A stretch of DNA of 12,194 nt from an uncultured Ectothiorhodospiraceae bacterium (GTDB taxonomy: Bacteria > Pseudomonadota > Gammaproteobacteria > UBA9214): positions 735 to 12,928 of the forward strand of contig CAMYKJ010000010.1 of assembly GCA_947258945.1 (NCBI GenBank), written 5' to 3'. The notes under the pieces were generated by a model that was not told where the DNA came from, did not search any database, and saw only the letters and a program-made list of their open reading frames with translations. Below are positions 1-6,290 of this stretch, piece by piece (position 1 is the first letter of the stretch; each line of letters starts with the position of its first letter). The position numbers were made by a program, and so were the translations under genes.

Positions 1-438
1 CTTGCCTGAACGGACCGGCTTGCCGCCGTCCTTCAGGGGCGTCATGCCCTTGGAACCGTCGTAACGCTCACCGTTCTCGTCGGTCTTCCAGATCGGCAGA
101 CCCCATTCCTCAAACAGGTGCACGGACTCGTCCACGTGACGGCCAACGTCATAGGCCAGGTCATCACGGGTAATACCCATCAGGTCATTGGAGACCATGC
201 GGGTGTAATCCGCCGGGTCCTGCTCGGTACCGATGTAAGTGTTGATGGCAGACAGACCCATGGCCACGGCACCGGAACGGTCCATGGCGGCCTTGTCTAC
301 CAGCCTGATTTTAAGATCTGTACCTTCGGCCCAACGCATAATTTCGTAGCCGGCACCACAACATGCCATACCACCGCCGATGAGAAGAATATCAACTTCT
401 TCTTCGACGACTTCCGGGTTTCCAAATTCACCTGCCAT
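1..438 (-). CDS. aprA: Adenylylsulfate (APS) reductase alpha subunit, N-terminal 146 codons (partial)
   Basis: This is the FAD-carrying subunit of dissimilatory APS reductase, which interconverts APS and sulfite plus AMP in the cytoplasm. The visible protein starts MAGEFGNPEVVEEEVDILL and has the dinucleotide-binding glycine cluster GGGMACCGAG at residues 21-30, followed by a long AprA-like stretch (RWAEGTDLKIRLVDKA, then AINTYIGTEQDPADYTRMV). The 3' end lies beyond the left edge; the full family protein is over 600 residues. The ATG at 438 is preceded by a good ribosome binding site (GAGGG about 8 nt upstream). It follows aprB by 39 bp, the usual aprBA order, so the two are co-transcribed. 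With sulfur-oxidiser context the enzyme probably runs in the sulfite-oxidising direction; direction is inferred. Family identity is very secure. Confidence 0.95.
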   Translation of the reverse strand, partial: MAGEFGNPEVVEEEVDILLIGGGMACCGAGYEIMRWAEGTDLKIRLVDKAAMDRSGAVAMGLSAINTYIGTEQDPADYTRMVSNDLMGITRDDLAYDVGRHVDESVHLFEEWGLPIWKTDENGERYDGSKGMTPLKDGGKPVRSGK

Positions 439-477
439 GATAAATCCCTCGTTCTTTAATGTTTAAATCTTGCCGAA

Positions 478-945
478 TCAGGCGTTAAGCAGCTCGCTGC
501 GGTCGCCTTCACGATAGCCGTTGCACTGCACGAAGAAGCCCGGCTCCTCGATCCTGGACATATCCGCTTCCGGCTTGCCGGCATACGGGTCGATGGAACC
601 TTCCGGCGTGGTGCGGATCGGGAACTTGAAGCGCTTCAGTGTGCCGTTGCGGAACTTGATGGTCCACATGATGGAGTCGGTACCACGCAGCGGCTGCACG
701 GAACCGCCCAGCGGCACGATGTCGGCATAGTGACGGGCCTCGATGGCCTGCTGCGGGCAGATCTTCACGCAGGAATAGCATTCCCAGCACTGCTCCGGCT
801 CCTGGTTGAATGCCTTCATGGCATGACCGGTCTCGGAACCGTCCTTGTCCAGCTTCATGAGGTCGTGCGGGCAAATGTACATGCAGGCGGTTTTGTCCTG
901 GCCCTTGCAGCCGTCGCACTTATCAGTACGTACAAATGTTGGCAT
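478..945 (-). CDS. aprB: Adenylylsulfate (APS) reductase beta subunit, two [4Fe-4S] ferredoxin
   Basis: This 155-residue iron-sulfur subunit passes electrons between the FAD of AprA and the membrane electron acceptor. It has two complete cluster motifs: Cys10, 13, 21 and 25, with the insertion CKGQDKTAC between ligands 2 and 3 that is characteristic of AprB, and Cys53, 56, 59 and 63 in CWECYSCVKICP. Trp54 sits inside the second motif. The C-terminal tail (after about residue 75) is the extension that wraps AprA in the family. Length is normal. The ATG at 945 has GGAG about 7 nt upstream. No aprM gene precedes it (the next gene upstream is a TauE-type exporter), so I infer the QmoABC type of electron acceptor rather than AprM, with qmo genes outside this window. 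Confidence 0.96.
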   Translation of the reverse strand: MPTFVRTDKCDGCKGQDKTACMYICPHDLMKLDKDGSETGHAMKAFNQEPEQCWECYSCVKICPQQAIEARHYADIVPLGGSVQPLRGTDSIMWTIKFRNGTLKRFKFPIRTTPEGSIDPYAGKPEADMSRIEEPGFFVQCNGYREGDRSELLNA

Positions 946-1033
946 GTTGTTTCTCCATCAATTTTTAATGATTACTGCAGTTTAATAATCCCCTGCCCCG
1001 CAATGTGACAGTGGTCTCTAGAGATTTTCCTTA

Positions 1034-1058
1034 AGGCAGAATCCTGAATGTTCTGCCT
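1034..1058. other. Hairpin in the putative aprBA leader
   Basis: AGGCAGAA (1034-1041) pairs perfectly with TTCTGCCT (1051-1058), an 8-bp stem with a 9-nt loop, about 90 bp upstream of the aprB start. No U-tract follows on the minus strand, so it does not look like an intrinsic terminator. A second stem, AGGGGT (1119-1124) with ACCCCT (1135-1140), lies further upstream. They might structure a long aprB leader RNA or be operator half-sites. Confidence 0.35.
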
Positions 1059-1267
1059 CGGCTAAATGTTCGTTGAGGTCGCGCGCAACAGCAGACCGGC
1101 ACATTCCCCACTTTCGGCAGGGGTTGCATACTCTACCCCTCTGAACGTGAATTTCAAACCAGTAATATCTTGCCGGGAATAAATCCAACTTATTCGCCAG
1201 GCGTTACAGGTAATGGGCTGTAAGTGATTGTTTGTATTATTTATATAGAAGTATAATTAATTAGTGT

Positions 1268-1297
1268 TTACCCAAATATTACGGTTATTACCCCAAT
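1268..1297 (-). repeat. Two 10-bp direct repeats 20 bp apart, candidate operator of aprBA
   Basis: On the plus strand the copies are TTACCCAAAT (1268-1277) and TTACCCCAAT (1288-1297), matching at 9 of 10 positions with a 20-bp repeat period, close to two helical turns. This spacing is typical of paired sites for a dimeric or tandem-binding regulator. No regulator is known to me for this motif. Confidence 0.4.
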
Positions 1298-1322
1298 AAT
1301 CGATGGTCATTAAGGGCCGCGA

Positions 1323-2117
1323 TCAAGTCAGAGCGGACCACAGCATTTTGACCCCGACCACCAGCAGGAACAGGGCGAATATGCGCTGCAGAATGTTGCG
1401 CGGCAGGAAATGAGCGAGCCGCGCACCGGCCGGGGCCAGCAGCACGCTGGTGACCGTGATCGCCGCCATGGCCGGCCACACCACAAACCCGGTGTTCAGG
1501 CCGGGCTGAAATGCACTGTCCAGACCGGCGACAGCAAAACCCGCGGCGCCGGCCAGCGCTACCGGCAAGCCGCAGCTGGCCGAGGTGCCGACCGCCCGGC
1601 GGATGTCGACACCGTTCCACATCAGGAAGGGTATGGTCAGTGTCCCGCCGCCGATCCCCAGCAGGGCGGAGAACAGTCCGATCACCGTGCCCGCCAGCCC
1701 CATACCAGCCCGGCCAGGCAGGCCGCGGTGACTGGCCGGCCGGGCACCGAAGGCCAGCTGGATCGCCACCGCGATCTCGAACAGGCCAAAGAACAGGGCC
1801 AGCCCGGGGCTGCTGATCACGCGCGCGAGCGCCGCCCCGGCCAGACCGCCGACTACGATGCCCGGCGCCAGCCCGCGCACCGCCGGCCAGTCGACGCTGC
1901 CGCGCCGGTGATGGGCCAGCAGGGACGACAGCGCTGTCGGCACGATCGCCGCGAGTGAGGTGCCGACGGCGAAATGCATCAGCGTCTGCCCGTCAAAGCC
2001 CTGCGCGGCAAACAGCCAGGCCAGCGCCGGCACGATCACCAGCCCGCCACCGATCCCCAGCAAGCCGGCCATCAGGCCGGCCAGCGCCCCGGTCAGCAAA
2101 TAGGCAAGGAGTTCCAT
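1323..2117 (-). CDS. TauE/SafE-family membrane anion exporter (sulfite exporter family)
   Basis: This 264-residue very hydrophobic inner-membrane protein belongs to the TauE/SafE (DUF81) family, whose characterised members export sulfite, sulfoacetate or other organosulfur anions. It shows the family's internal duplication: GLLGIGGGLVIVP (residues 18-30) recurs as ALLGIGGGTLTIP (151-163), and HFAVGTSLAA (48-57) is matched by RAVGTSASCG (174-183). About eight membrane segments are plausible. The length is normal. The ATG at 2117 has no strong ribosome binding site, but no better start is visible. It lies upstream of aprBA on the same strand, 377 bp away. Because AprBA consumes or makes sulfite, I infer that it controls cytoplasmic sulfite or moves a related sulfur anion. 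The substrate cannot be read from sequence. Confidence 0.85.
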   Translation of the reverse strand: MELLAYLLTGALAGLMAGLLGIGGGLVIVPALAWLFAAQGFDGQTLMHFAVGTSLAAIVPTALSSLLAHHRRGSVDWPAVRGLAPGIVVGGLAGAALARVISSPGLALFFGLFEIAVAIQLAFGARPASHRGLPGRAGMGLAGTVIGLFSALLGIGGGTLTIPFLMWNGVDIRRAVGTSASCGLPVALAGAAGFAVAGLDSAFQPGLNTGFVVWPAMAAITVTSVLLAPAGARLAHFLPRNILQRIFALFLLVVGVKMLWSALT

Positions 2118-2130
2118 GTGAGAAGATTAT

Positions 2131-2212
2131 CTCGCGCGAAGACGCAAAGGCGCAAAGCATTGAAAAAATTGCCACTGAGAACACAGAGAAATAAAAATAC
2201 CGTCATTCCTGC
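2131..2212 (+). repeat. Composite intergenic repeat, copy 1 (modules A-B-C)
   Basis: Three modules follow each other. A (2131-2157) is rich in GCGAAGACGCAAAGGCGCAAAG-type sequence. B (2177-2191) is GAGAACACAGAGAAA, preceded by TTGCCAC. C (about 2198-2212) is a degenerate half of the GTCATTCCCGC repeat. Module A begins 13 bp upstream of the start of the TauE-like gene. Copy 2 is inverted at 2723-2899 and a third copy without B is at 9485-9574. The rest of the 141-bp gap 2118-2258 shows nothing else. Confidence 0.7.
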
Positions 2213-2258
2213 AAAACCCAGTGTATCTTTATGAAGAGAAATCGCCCGCAATTAGATA

Positions 2259-2597
2259 TTATTTATCAGCACAACCCATACAGCGTGTAACGGTCGGATC
2301 GACAGCCAGCCGGAGCGCGTCGATCTCTTCACCGCAGACAAAACAGTAGCCGAAATCGCCTGACTCAATGCGCCGCAAGGCACCCTCGATCCTGACCAGC
2401 CGCTGCTGACGGCGGCGTGCCGTTTCCAGTGCCATTTGCTGTGACTGCATTGCATCCATGCGCGACAGCCGCCCGACCCGTGTCTGATCCAGCTCAACGG
2501 TATCGCCCGCCTCCCGGAATGTCTCCTCGAGCGCCCGCAGCTCCGCCTTCAGGCGAAGCAGCGCTGTCCGGTATTGTTCTATCGTAGCCTCGTCCAT
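2259..2597 (-). CDS. Small DksA/TraR-family C4 zinc-finger protein
   Basis: This 112-residue protein has a long N-terminal alpha-helical coiled coil (about residues 5-80) and a C-terminal C4 zinc finger with Cys85, Cys88, Cys106 and Cys109 (C-x2-C-x17-C-x2-C), preceded by GDFGYC as in DksA. DksA-type proteins insert the coiled coil into the RNA polymerase secondary channel. Compared with E. coli DksA (151 residues) it is shorter at the N-terminus. By my alignment the coiled-coil tip reads SRM-DA (residues 45-49) where DksA has the functional Asp-x-Ala, so ppGpp-dependent action like that of DksA is doubtful. It belongs to the common short group with the VGRLSRMDAMQ signature, whose role is poorly known. 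It stands alone, between two inverted copies of a composite repeat. No clear ribosome binding site precedes the ATG at 2597. Confidence 0.85.
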   Translation of the reverse strand: MDEATIEQYRTALLRLKAELRALEETFREAGDTVELDQTRVGRLSRMDAMQSQQMALETARRRQQRLVRIEGALRRIESGDFGYCFVCGEEIDALRLAVDPTVTRCMGCADK

Positions 2598-2722
2598 ATA
2601 AAGTGAATTGCAGTCAGCCCCTTGAATTTAGATCATTTCGGAATTTGATGCGATCGGTTGTAACCCCTGGCTTCGCATCATCATCAAGTACCGGACTGCC
2701 GCTGGAGCCCATCCCTGCAATG

Positions 2723-2899
2723 GGGGGGGGCGGGAATAACCAGATTTTTTCTCTGTGTTCTCTCGGTAACTGCTCCTGCGTTACTCTACCTCCTACATGG
2801 CCCAGGCCAGCCTCTCGACCGGTTCCCGGTCTCACCTCCTCCCTGTAGTCGTGTGGCAAATGTTTTGGGTTTCTTTGCGCCTTCGCGACTTGGCGCGAG
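2723..2899 (-). repeat. Composite intergenic repeat, copy 2, inverted, with an insertion of about 88 bp
   Basis: Read on the minus strand, module A (2899-2873) shares CTCGCGC and GCGAAGGCGCAAAG with copy 1, then TTTGCCAC (2860-2853), then 89 bp absent from copy 1, then module B GAGAACACAGAGAAAAAA (about 2762-2745), then a degenerate ATTCCCGC module C near 2735. The order A-B-C is the same as in copy 1, so the DksA-like gene sits inside an inverted pair spanning 2131-2899. Confidence 0.65.
2764..2852. other. About 88-bp insertion inside repeat copy 2, containing a perfect hairpin
   Basis: Relative to copy 1, where TTGCCAC runs directly into the GAGAACACAGAG module, copy 2 has about 88 extra bp. 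In its middle GACCGG (2817-2822) pairs with CCGGTC (2826-2831) over a 3-nt loop, and GTAAC (2766-2770) is mirrored by GTTAC (2780-2784). On the minus strand two purine-rich stretches, GGGAGGAGGTGAGA and GTAGGAGGTAGAG, lie on either side of the hairpin. There is no coding capacity. It may be a small structured repeat or the ancestral spacer lost from copy 1. Confidence 0.45.
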
Positions 2900-2906
2900 A
2901 CCGGTT

Positions 2907-4271
2907 TTATTTGATCCATATGGTCTTGGCGTTGACGAATTCGCGGATCCCAAGCTTTGACAGCTCGCGCCCGTAACCGGAATGCTTGATACCGCCGAAG
3001 GGCAGACGCGGATCGCTCTTGACCAGGCCATTGACGAATGCAGCCCCGCATTCGAGCTGACGGGCGATACGCTCCCCGCGCGCCGTATCCTGCGTCCACA
3101 CGCTGCCGCCGAGGCCAAAATCGCTGTCATTGGCAATGCGCACGGCATCGGCCTCATCAACCGCACGAATGATACTGGCCACCGGTCCGAACAGCTCATC
3201 GTGATAGGCCAGCATGCCGGGCTTCACATGGTCGAGAATCGACGGCTGGTAATACGCGCCGTCCCCGCCCTCGGGACTGCAACCGGTAATGGCTTTCGCG
3301 CCCTGGGCGATGCTTTCCACCACCTGGCGATGCAGCTCGTCGCGCAGGTCATGCCGGGCCATCGGGCCAAGCCGGTTGTTCTCATCCAGCGGGTCACCCA
3401 GCGTCAGTGCCTCCACAGCCGTCCTGAAGCGTCGCACGAAGTCGTCCGCAATCGCCTCCAGCACGATAAATCGCTTGGCCGCAATGCAGCTTTGGCCGGT
3501 ATTCAGAAAACGCGAGGTCACCGCGATCTCCACCGCCAGGTCCAGATCGGCGTCTTCCAGCACGATGAACGGGTCGGAACCGCCCAGTTCCAGCACGGTT
3601 TTCTTGATTTGCGCACCGGCCTTTGCCGCCACCTGGCGGCCGGCCGGTTCACTGCCGGTCAGCGTCACGGCATGCACGCGCGGGTCCTCGATGACGGCCG
3701 CCACGCGTGATGAGGGCAGCATGAGGGTGCTGAAGACATACTCCGGGAAGCCGGCGTCGGCAAACAACGACTGGATGGCCAGGGCACACTGCGGTACGTT
3801 GGACGCATGCTTGAGCAGGCAGGTGTTGCCGGCAACCAGCGCCGGTGCGGCAAAGCGAAATACCTGCCAGAAGGGGAAATTCCAAGGCATGATGGCCAGC
3901 ACGGTACCGAGCGGCTGGTAGCAGACCAGGCTGCGGCTGGCATCCGACTCGATAACCTCGTCGGCAAGAAAGTCCGGGCCGTGCTCTGCATAGTAATCAC
4001 ACCCGAGCGCACACTTTTCGACCTCGGCACGCGCCTCTGTGATCGGTTTGCCCATTTCCAGCGTCATCAGGCGGGCATAATCCTCCTGATTTTCGCGCAA
4101 TATCCGGGCCGCCGCGGCGACCAGCTCACAGCGTTCACGTATGTCACGCCTGCCCCACTCCACTGCAGCCGATGCAGCACCTGACAGTGTCACCGCCAGC
4201 CCCGGCGCGGTCATGGCTGCACAGATTTCTTTCGTTTGGCCGTTTGCCGGGTTGATTGTCTTGAAGTCCAC
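2907..4271 (-). CDS. NAD(P)-dependent aldehyde dehydrogenase, succinate-semialdehyde type (Sad/GabD-like)
   Basis: This 454-residue cytoplasmic enzyme of the ALDH superfamily is closest, from memory, to E. coli Sad (YneI), the NAD-dependent succinate semialdehyde dehydrogenase. Catalytic features are all present: Asn131 in MPWNFPFW, Glu228 in LELGGSDP, the nucleophile Cys262 in NTGQSCIAAKRF, and Glu359 in DELFGPV. TGSEPAG (205-211) forms part of the coenzyme site. The start is a GTG at 4271, chosen because AGGAGG lies about 5 nt upstream and the protein then begins DFKTINPANG like its relatives. The reading frame stays open further upstream to 4610, but that part is antisense to slt. It is divergent from slt with 45 bp between starts. 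It probably oxidises succinate semialdehyde to succinate; the exact aldehyde is inferred. Confidence 0.9.
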   Translation of the reverse strand: MDFKTINPANGQTKEICAAMTAPGLAVTLSGAASAAVEWGRRDIRERCELVAAAARILRENQEDYARLMTLEMGKPITEARAEVEKCALGCDYYAEHGPDFLADEVIESDASRSLVCYQPLGTVLAIMPWNFPFWQVFRFAAPALVAGNTCLLKHASNVPQCALAIQSLFADAGFPEYVFSTLMLPSSRVAAVIEDPRVHAVTLTGSEPAGRQVAAKAGAQIKKTVLELGGSDPFIVLEDADLDLAVEIAVTSRFLNTGQSCIAAKRFIVLEAIADDFVRRFRTAVEALTLGDPLDENNRLGPMARHDLRDELHRQVVESIAQGAKAITGCSPEGGDGAYYQPSILDHVKPGMLAYHDELFGPVASIIRAVDEADAVRIANDSDFGLGGSVWTQDTARGERIARQLECGAAFVNGLVKSDPRLPFGGIKHSGYGRELSKLGIREFVNAKTIWIK

Positions 4272-4316
4272 GTTGCCTCCTGTTCTGGCGCGTTGTTTTC
4301 TGTAACTATAACGGTT

Positions 4317-6266
4317 ATGCACCGCGCCCGCTTTATCCTGTTTGCCATCGCCTGTCTTGCCGGCCTGCCGGTCGCCACGGCCATGGCCAGTATCGATCCA
4401 CTGGCGGCTGAGCGCGCGCGCTTCCTCGATGCGCTCAGCGTACTCGACCGGGGGCAGCAGGACACCTTCAGAAAACTCGCCGGGCAGTTGCAGGACTACC
4501 CGCTGTATCCCTACCTTGAGTACCGCGCCCTGCGCAAACACCTCAACAAGGCCAGTCATGAGGAAGTCGCCCGCTTCATCGAACGATATGCCGACCAGCC
4601 GGTCGGTCACCGCATGCGCCGTGCCTGGCTGTACAAGCTGGCGAAAGAGGGCAAGTGGAAGGAGTACCTGTCTGTTTACGCGGGCAAGCAGTCTACCCGG
4701 CTACAGTGCTACCAACTGAGGGCGAGGCACGAGACCAAAGACACGGAAAACCTTGTCGAGGATGCCTTGCGGCTCTGGATGGTCGGACATTCGCAGGACA
4801 AGGCCTGCGATACGATCTTCAAATACCTCGACAGGAAAGGTGCATTGACACAGGAGCGGGTCTGGGAGCGCGTCCGTCTTGCCATGCAGGAGGGCCAGCC
4901 ATCGCTGGCAAAATACCTGGCGAAGCGACTGCCGGCCAATGATCGAAAGTGGGTAAGCACCTGGATTGATGCCCGGAGCAAGCCCGCCAGCATGCTGTCT
5001 TCGAAACAGCTGGCGACCGATGTCCCGCATGCGCGCGAAATCGTGCTGTATGCCATGCGTCGTATCGCACGCGGTGATCTCGACGAGGCACAGCAAAAGT
5101 GGGCCGCCATCAAGCCGCGTTACGATTTCGACCCCGCTGCAAGCGCCGCGCTGGAGCGCTATATGGCGCTGCGGGCCGCCTGGCAGCGGCACCCGAACGC
5201 GCATGAGTGGCTGCTGGCGCTTCCGGATACGGCCGTGGATGCGGAAGTCAGGGAATGGCGCGCCCGTACCGCCATCGCCGCCGGCCTCTGGGATACGCTG
5301 CTCAGCCATATTGCCCAGATGCCGCCCGCGGAGGCGCAACAGGAAGAGTGGCGCTACTGGGAAGCACGCGCCTTCCACGAGATCGGTGCGACGCTGCAGG
5401 CCAGCAACCGCTTTGCGCGCCTGGCGAGGGAACGCGACTACCACGGTTTCCTGGCCGCCGATGAACTGGCATGGCCATACGAGATGGACAATCGGCCACT
5501 GGAACTCAATCCGGCGGATATCAATGCGCTGGCGCAGCGCCCCGGCCTGGTGCGTGCGCGCGAACTTTACCGTGCCGAAATGTGGGTTGATGCGCGACGC
5601 GAATGGCGTCACGTCATCAGTGACCTGTCAAAAGAGGAGATCAAGCAGGCCGCCGCACTGGCCCATCAATGGGGCTGGCACGACCAGGCGATCCTGACGG
5701 TTGCGCGTGCCCGTGAATTCGGCGACCTGGTACTGCGCTTCCCGCTGGCGCACAAGGACCATGTGGAGCAGCATGCCAGCGAGAACAAACTCGACCCCGG
5801 CCATGTGTTCGCGGTCATCCGGCAGGAAAGCGCCTTCAACCCGGATGCGAGATCCTCGGCCGGTGCGCGCGGCCTGATGCAGCTGATGCCGAGGACCGGC
5901 CGCATCACTGCACGCAAATACAGCATACCGCTGGGCGGCCTGCACAGGCTGTACGAGGCCGACAAGAACATCAGGATAGGCACCGCCTACCTGAGCCAGG
6001 TCATGAAAGACTATGACCGCAATATCGTGCTCGCCTCCGCCGCCTACAACGCCGGACCACACCGGGTGAAGCGCTGGCTGCCGGAACAGGACAAGCAGGA
6101 AGCCGAACGCTGGGTCGCGATGGTTCCATTCGATGAAACCCGCAATTACATTCAAAGGGTACTGGCCTATTCTGCTATTTATGACTGGCGCATGGAGCAG
6201 CCGATCACGACACTCGACGAACACATGCCGGATATATATCCGTATGAATACTATGCTGACAAATAG
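4317..6266 (+). CDS. slt: Soluble lytic murein transglycosylase, Slt70 family
   Basis: This 649-residue periplasmic enzyme cleaves the MurNAc-GlcNAc bond of peptidoglycan with formation of 1,6-anhydroMurNAc. A Sec signal peptide is clear: MHR-AR, a hydrophobic stretch (FILFAIACLAGLPVA), then ATAMA-S with cleavage near residue 24. Residues of about 25-470 are the alpha-superhelical region. The C-terminal catalytic SLT domain has Glu504 in IRQESAF as the general acid/base, SSAGARGLMQLMP and AYNAGP (576-581). E. coli Slt70 is 645 residues with the catalytic Glu at precursor position 505, so length and layout match. I chose the ATG at 4317 because of the signal peptide. No ribosome binding site is obvious. 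It is followed after 24 bp by the NDUFA9-like gene, so is probably the first gene of a slt-cca operon. Confidence 0.93.
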   Translation: MHRARFILFAIACLAGLPVATAMASIDPLAAERARFLDALSVLDRGQQDTFRKLAGQLQDYPLYPYLEYRALRKHLNKASHEEVARFIERYADQPVGHRMRRAWLYKLAKEGKWKEYLSVYAGKQSTRLQCYQLRARHETKDTENLVEDALRLWMVGHSQDKACDTIFKYLDRKGALTQERVWERVRLAMQEGQPSLAKYLAKRLPANDRKWVSTWIDARSKPASMLSSKQLATDVPHAREIVLYAMRRIARGDLDEAQQKWAAIKPRYDFDPAASAALERYMALRAAWQRHPNAHEWLLALPDTAVDAEVREWRARTAIAAGLWDTLLSHIAQMPPAEAQQEEWRYWEARAFHEIGATLQASNRFARLARERDYHGFLAADELAWPYEMDNRPLELNPADINALAQRPGLVRARELYRAEMWVDARREWRHVISDLSKEEIKQAAALAHQWGWHDQAILTVARAREFGDLVLRFPLAHKDHVEQHASENKLDPGHVFAVIRQESAFNPDARSSAGARGLMQLMPRTGRITARKYSIPLGGLHRLYEADKNIRIGTAYLSQVMKDYDRNIVLASAAYNAGPHRVKRWLPEQDKQEAERWVAMVPFDETRNYIQRVLAYSAIYDWRMEQPITTLDEHMPDIYPYEYYADK

Positions 6267-6290
6267 CACTGCACCCACACCGGAAAAGAT

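Larger units (their letters stand above)
946..1322 (-). promoter_or_regulatory. Upstream regulatory region of aprBA, AT-rich, with direct repeats and hairpins
   Basis: This 377-bp gap holds no convincing gene. The part at about 1200-1310 is far more AT-rich than the flanking genes. Read on the minus strand it has two near-identical 10-mers, ATTGGGGTAA (1288-1297) and ATTTGGGTAA (1268-1277), exactly 20 bp apart, followed by AT-rich sequence that could hold a -10 element. Nearer aprB there are two hairpins (1119-1140 and 1034-1058). A weaker promoter-like pair is CTGTCA, 18 bp, TATTAA, with the -10 at about 980-985. Direct repeats and hairpins are seen; the promoter and operator roles are inferred. 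Confidence 0.45.
2598..2906. other. Non-coding spacer between the DksA-like gene and the aldehyde dehydrogenase gene
   Basis: No gene with support is seen in these 309 bp. It holds the upstream region of the DksA-like gene (2598 to about 2700), a run of nine G (2722-2730) followed by CGGG, and copy 2 of the composite repeat. The aldehyde dehydrogenase stop codon is only 7 bp from the repeat end. Confidence 0.6.

Noticed and set aside
1034..1058. Intrinsic terminator for the TauE-like gene
   Set aside because: The hairpin has no U-tract on the minus strand and lies 265 bp past the stop codon.
946..1322. tRNA or other known RNA gene in the large gap before aprB
   Set aside because: No cloverleaf, T-loop motif or CCA end could be found on either strand.
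2603..2848. Small plus-strand frame in the spacer before the aldehyde dehydrogenase
   Set aside because: It crosses the G9 tract and repeat copy 2, has no ribosome binding site and shows no protein-like pattern.
4272..4610. Upstream extension of the aldehyde dehydrogenase frame to an ATG at 4610 (567 codons)
   Set aside because: It is antisense to the slt signal peptide and N-terminus, and homology plus AGGAGG place the start at the GTG at 4271.
4701..5612. Long open frame of 303 codons on the minus strand inside slt
   Set aside because: It lies opposite a complete, motif-supported slt gene; its protein has no recognisable domain. Typical GC-rich shadow frame.
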